64,000 nucleotides of DNA from Paraburkholderia dioscoreae (GTDB lineage: Bacteria > Pseudomonadota > Gammaproteobacteria > Burkholderiales > Burkholderiaceae): positions 3,286,001 to 3,350,000 of the forward strand of contig NZ_LR699554.1 in assembly GCF_902459535.1 (NCBI RefSeq). Reading direction: 5' to 3'. Under the pieces are notes generated by a model that was given only the letters and a program-made list of their open reading frames with translations, was not told the origin of the DNA and made no database searches. The position numbers were made by a program, and so were the translations under genes. Positions 62,132 through 64,000 of this stretch are shown in pieces; within the stretch, counting starts at the first letter, position 1, and each line of letters begins with the position of its first letter.

Positions 62132-62545
62132 GGCGTCTCCGATTTGATCGCGCCGCAGACGTGAACGCCCTGGAAGCGTAAGAGGCAAAAATCGCGCTCG
62201 CGGTGAGTTGGCGAGAGGCAGTCTAACAAGCATGAAAGACTCCGGCAAACCTGATCCGGCGCTGGCGAGGCACTCAGCCAGACGCCTTACGGAGACCCGT
62301 AATATCCGCGCGGCATAGTCAATGTTTTTTTACCGCGCGACACGATAGTGCCGTGTTGAAGTATTCTCCCTTCGCGCTAAAGATGCGTCGTGAAAATGCC
62401 GTTTTATCGTTTTAGCAGGCGCGGGGAATCAGCTTTCAATTTAACGACGCCGCACGATTCGGATCGTGCGCAATCATCGGCAAAAGCTGCCGGCCATCTA
62501 TAACCATTCACAAGCAATCGAATAATCAAAGCGTCGGGGAAATTC
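62132..62545. other. Divergent intergenic region
   Basis: About 410 bp between the ECF42 operon and the lipoprotein gene. It holds one clear structured element (62451-62470), and presumably the promoters of both sides. No gene was recognised. Confidence 0.5.
62451..62470. promoter_or_regulatory. 8-bp perfect inverted repeat upstream of lipoprotein gene
   Basis: CGCACGAT, TCGG, ATCGTGCG. It lies 75 bases before the start at 62546. It could be an operator or an mRNA hairpin. Confidence 0.35.
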
Positions 62546-64000
62546 ATGCATCGATCGTTAGTGCGCAGCAGCGTTGCCGCCGCTGTGGCGTTTGCCTTTT
62601 TCCAACTCAGCGGTTGTGGAGGCGGCGGCTCCGGTTCGGGATCGTCGAACCCGCCTGCCGTTACGGCGACCGCAGTCGGCGGGACCGTGGCCGCGGGCAG
62701 CGCCCTGGTCGGCGCGAACGTCACGCTGATCGATGCGACCGGCGCGCAGGCCACCGCGACCACCAACGCGCAAGGCGCGTACTCGATCCCGGTGAAGGGC
62801 ATGACCGCACCGTTCCTGATCATCGCGAGCGACGCCGCCCGTCTGTCCGCCCCGCTCGTCTCGGTGCTCGCGCAGTTGCCGACCGGCACCGCGCCGGCTG
62901 TCGTCAACGTCACCACGCTGACCACCGCGATTACGGCGATGCTCACGGCCTCGGGCAACCCGCTCGACCTTGCGTCGACCGCGGCGCTGACCAAGGTCAC
63001 ATTGCCCGCCGTGCAGATCGCGACCATCACGCTCGACACGATGCTGGCGAACATCCTCGCGCAGAACGGCTTGCAGTTGGCCGGCTTCGATCCCATCGGC
63101 GTAGCGTTCACACCGAACCATACCGGCGCGGACGCGGTCATCGACACGGTATCGCTCGTCACGTCCGCTAACGGTGGCTTATCGCTGCTGTCGAATGCCG
63201 CGCCGGGCATGACCGTGGCGCTGAACAACAAGACCGCGCAATCGGTAACGCTCGCCGCGCCGCCAGTGGCCGCGAATTATCTGGCCCCGCTCGCGACGCT
63301 GCTCACCGCCTGCGCGGCAAACGGCACGCTCAACACGTCGTGCTCGCCGGCCATCGACGCCACGTATCTGGAAAACGGCTCGACCGATCTCGCCGTCGGC
63401 CACGGCGTGACGGACGCGGCCTTGACCGGCGCCGTCTTCGGATCGCCGAAGACGCTAGCCTTCTTCACGCGCAACGGCAAACAGCTGGCGCTCGTGCAAT
63501 TGCCGTTCACGCTCGCGAGCGGCACGGCGGCCGGCGTGCTCTACAGCATCGCGCAACAACGCGCGACGCCCGTCACGCTAGCCGACGGCACGCAGCTTGA
63601 CTGGGATCTGATCGGCAATCAGTCGCAATTCGCGGTGTCGATCGACTCGCAGATCGCGCGGCGGACTTTCCTCGATTCGAGACTGAGCGACGTGAACCGT
63701 TATGAGTCGGGCCTCACGATCGCGATCCCGACCGCGTCGAATCCCACGGTTTATTCGGCCTCCGTCACCGGCCCCGGTCTCGCCGCGCCGGTCTGGCTGA
63801 TGCAGCGCGATACCGTGGGCAGCAACACGCTGGGTCTCTCGGACGCAGTTCTGAACGCCGCGCCGGTGTCGCCTGCCACGACCAGCAGCAACACGTCGCT
63901 GTACCGCTGGTCATGGCAATCGCTTTCGTCGACGGCGAACTTCACGGCGCCTGCCGCGAGCGGCTATTACTCGCCGCAATCAATCGATGCGAGCGGCGTG
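62546..64000 (+). CDS. Putative outer-membrane/periplasmic lipoprotein, 3' end missing
   Basis: The frame is open from the ATG at 62546 to the end of the window (485 codons). The signal peptide has a lipobox, AFFQLSGCGGGGSGSG, with lipidation expected at Cys23. A carboxypeptidase-regulatory-like beta fold follows (VGANVTLIDATGAQATATTN then GAYSIPVKGM). The rest is a Thr/Ala-rich region with long beta stretches. No catalytic motif is seen. The function is unknown and the C-terminus is outside the window. Confidence 0.8.
   Translation, partial: MHRSLVRSSVAAAVAFAFFQLSGCGGGGSGSGSSNPPAVTATAVGGTVAAGSALVGANVTLIDATGAQATATTNAQGAYSIPVKGMTAPFLIIASDAARLSAPLVSVLAQLPTGTAPAVVNVTTLTTAITAMLTASGNPLDLASTAALTKVTLPAVQIATITLDTMLANILAQNGLQLAGFDPIGVAFTPNHTGADAVIDTVSLVTSANGGLSLLSNAAPGMTVALNNKTAQSVTLAAPPVAANYLAPLATLLTACAANGTLNTSCSPAIDATYLENGSTDLAVGHGVTDAALTGAVFGSPKTLAFFTRNGKQLALVQLPFTLASGTAAGVLYSIAQQRATPVTLADGTQLDWDLIGNQSQFAVSIDSQIARRTFLDSRLSDVNRYESGLTIAIPTASNPTVYSASVTGPGLAAPVWLMQRDTVGSNTLGLSDAVLNAAPVSPATTSSNTSLYRWSWQSLSSTANFTAPAASGYYSPQSIDASGV

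Noticed and set aside
62404..63231. 275-codon minus-strand frame opposite the lipoprotein
   Set aside because: The plus frame has a signal peptide and lipobox and stays open for 485 codons. The minus frame is a Thr/Ala-rich shadow.

Overview
The window looks like chromosome from a Burkholderia-group betaproteobacterium, most likely Paraburkholderia. The clues are high GC, the gene families present (MocR, VC0807, DUF4337, XapX, etfBA, an ECF42 sigma factor with DGPF proteins) and the style of the intergenic DNA. No rRNA, tRNA or CRISPR array was seen.

Layout. 1-1255: two GNAT acetyltransferases; the second is preceded by a candidate attenuator, a 27-codon ORF with five consecutive His codons followed by an intrinsic terminator. 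1625-9793: a PAS-GGDEF diguanylate cyclase, etfBA, a decayed acyl-CoA dehydrogenase, an acetate CoA-transferase facing a LysR regulator, and a membrane GGDEF protein. 9819-19338: a catabolic block with a quinone oxidoreductase, three MmgE/PrpD-family enzymes, a GntR/FCD regulator, an MFS transporter and a TcuA-like flavoprotein. 19725-29338: a tightly packed operon for aerobic CoA-dependent degradation of 2-aminobenzoate (anthranilate): monooxygenase/reductase, SDR, MarR, enoyl-CoA hydratase, acyl-CoA dehydrogenase, thioesterase, RidA, CoA ligase and a dienelactone hydrolase/NTF2-like fusion. Two 26-bp operators of identical architecture (10951 and 19483) tie the two catabolic blocks together.

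29391-32890: GST, DHA2 drug transporter and AraC/GyrI-like regulator. 32891-43400: an accessory, insertion-rich island. It holds a chemoreceptor scrap, a complete IS21-family element that splits a 154-codon gene and is flanked by a 5-bp target duplication, an IS110/IS1111-type element with a long downstream non-coding end (candidate bridge RNA), an IS1182-type element, an ASCH-domain gene and three poorly known genes of lower GC.

43742-64000: ordinary chromosomal genes. They include a class V aminotransferase, three more GNAT proteins, an APH(6)-like kinase, a MocR regulator, LysR/AEC and AraC/oxidoreductase pairs, XapX and DUF4337 proteins, a methyltransferase, an ECF42 sigma/DGPF operon, and a lipoprotein cut by the window edge.

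How the genes work together: the ligase makes 2-aminobenzoyl-CoA, the bifunctional flavoenzyme hydroxylates and reduces the ring, and the beta-oxidation-type enzymes open and shorten it. RidA could hydrolyse the enamine/imine intermediates. The MmgE/PrpD, TcuA-like and MFS genes look like a separate carboxylic-acid route under the same GntR-type operator. Substrates of that second block are unknown.
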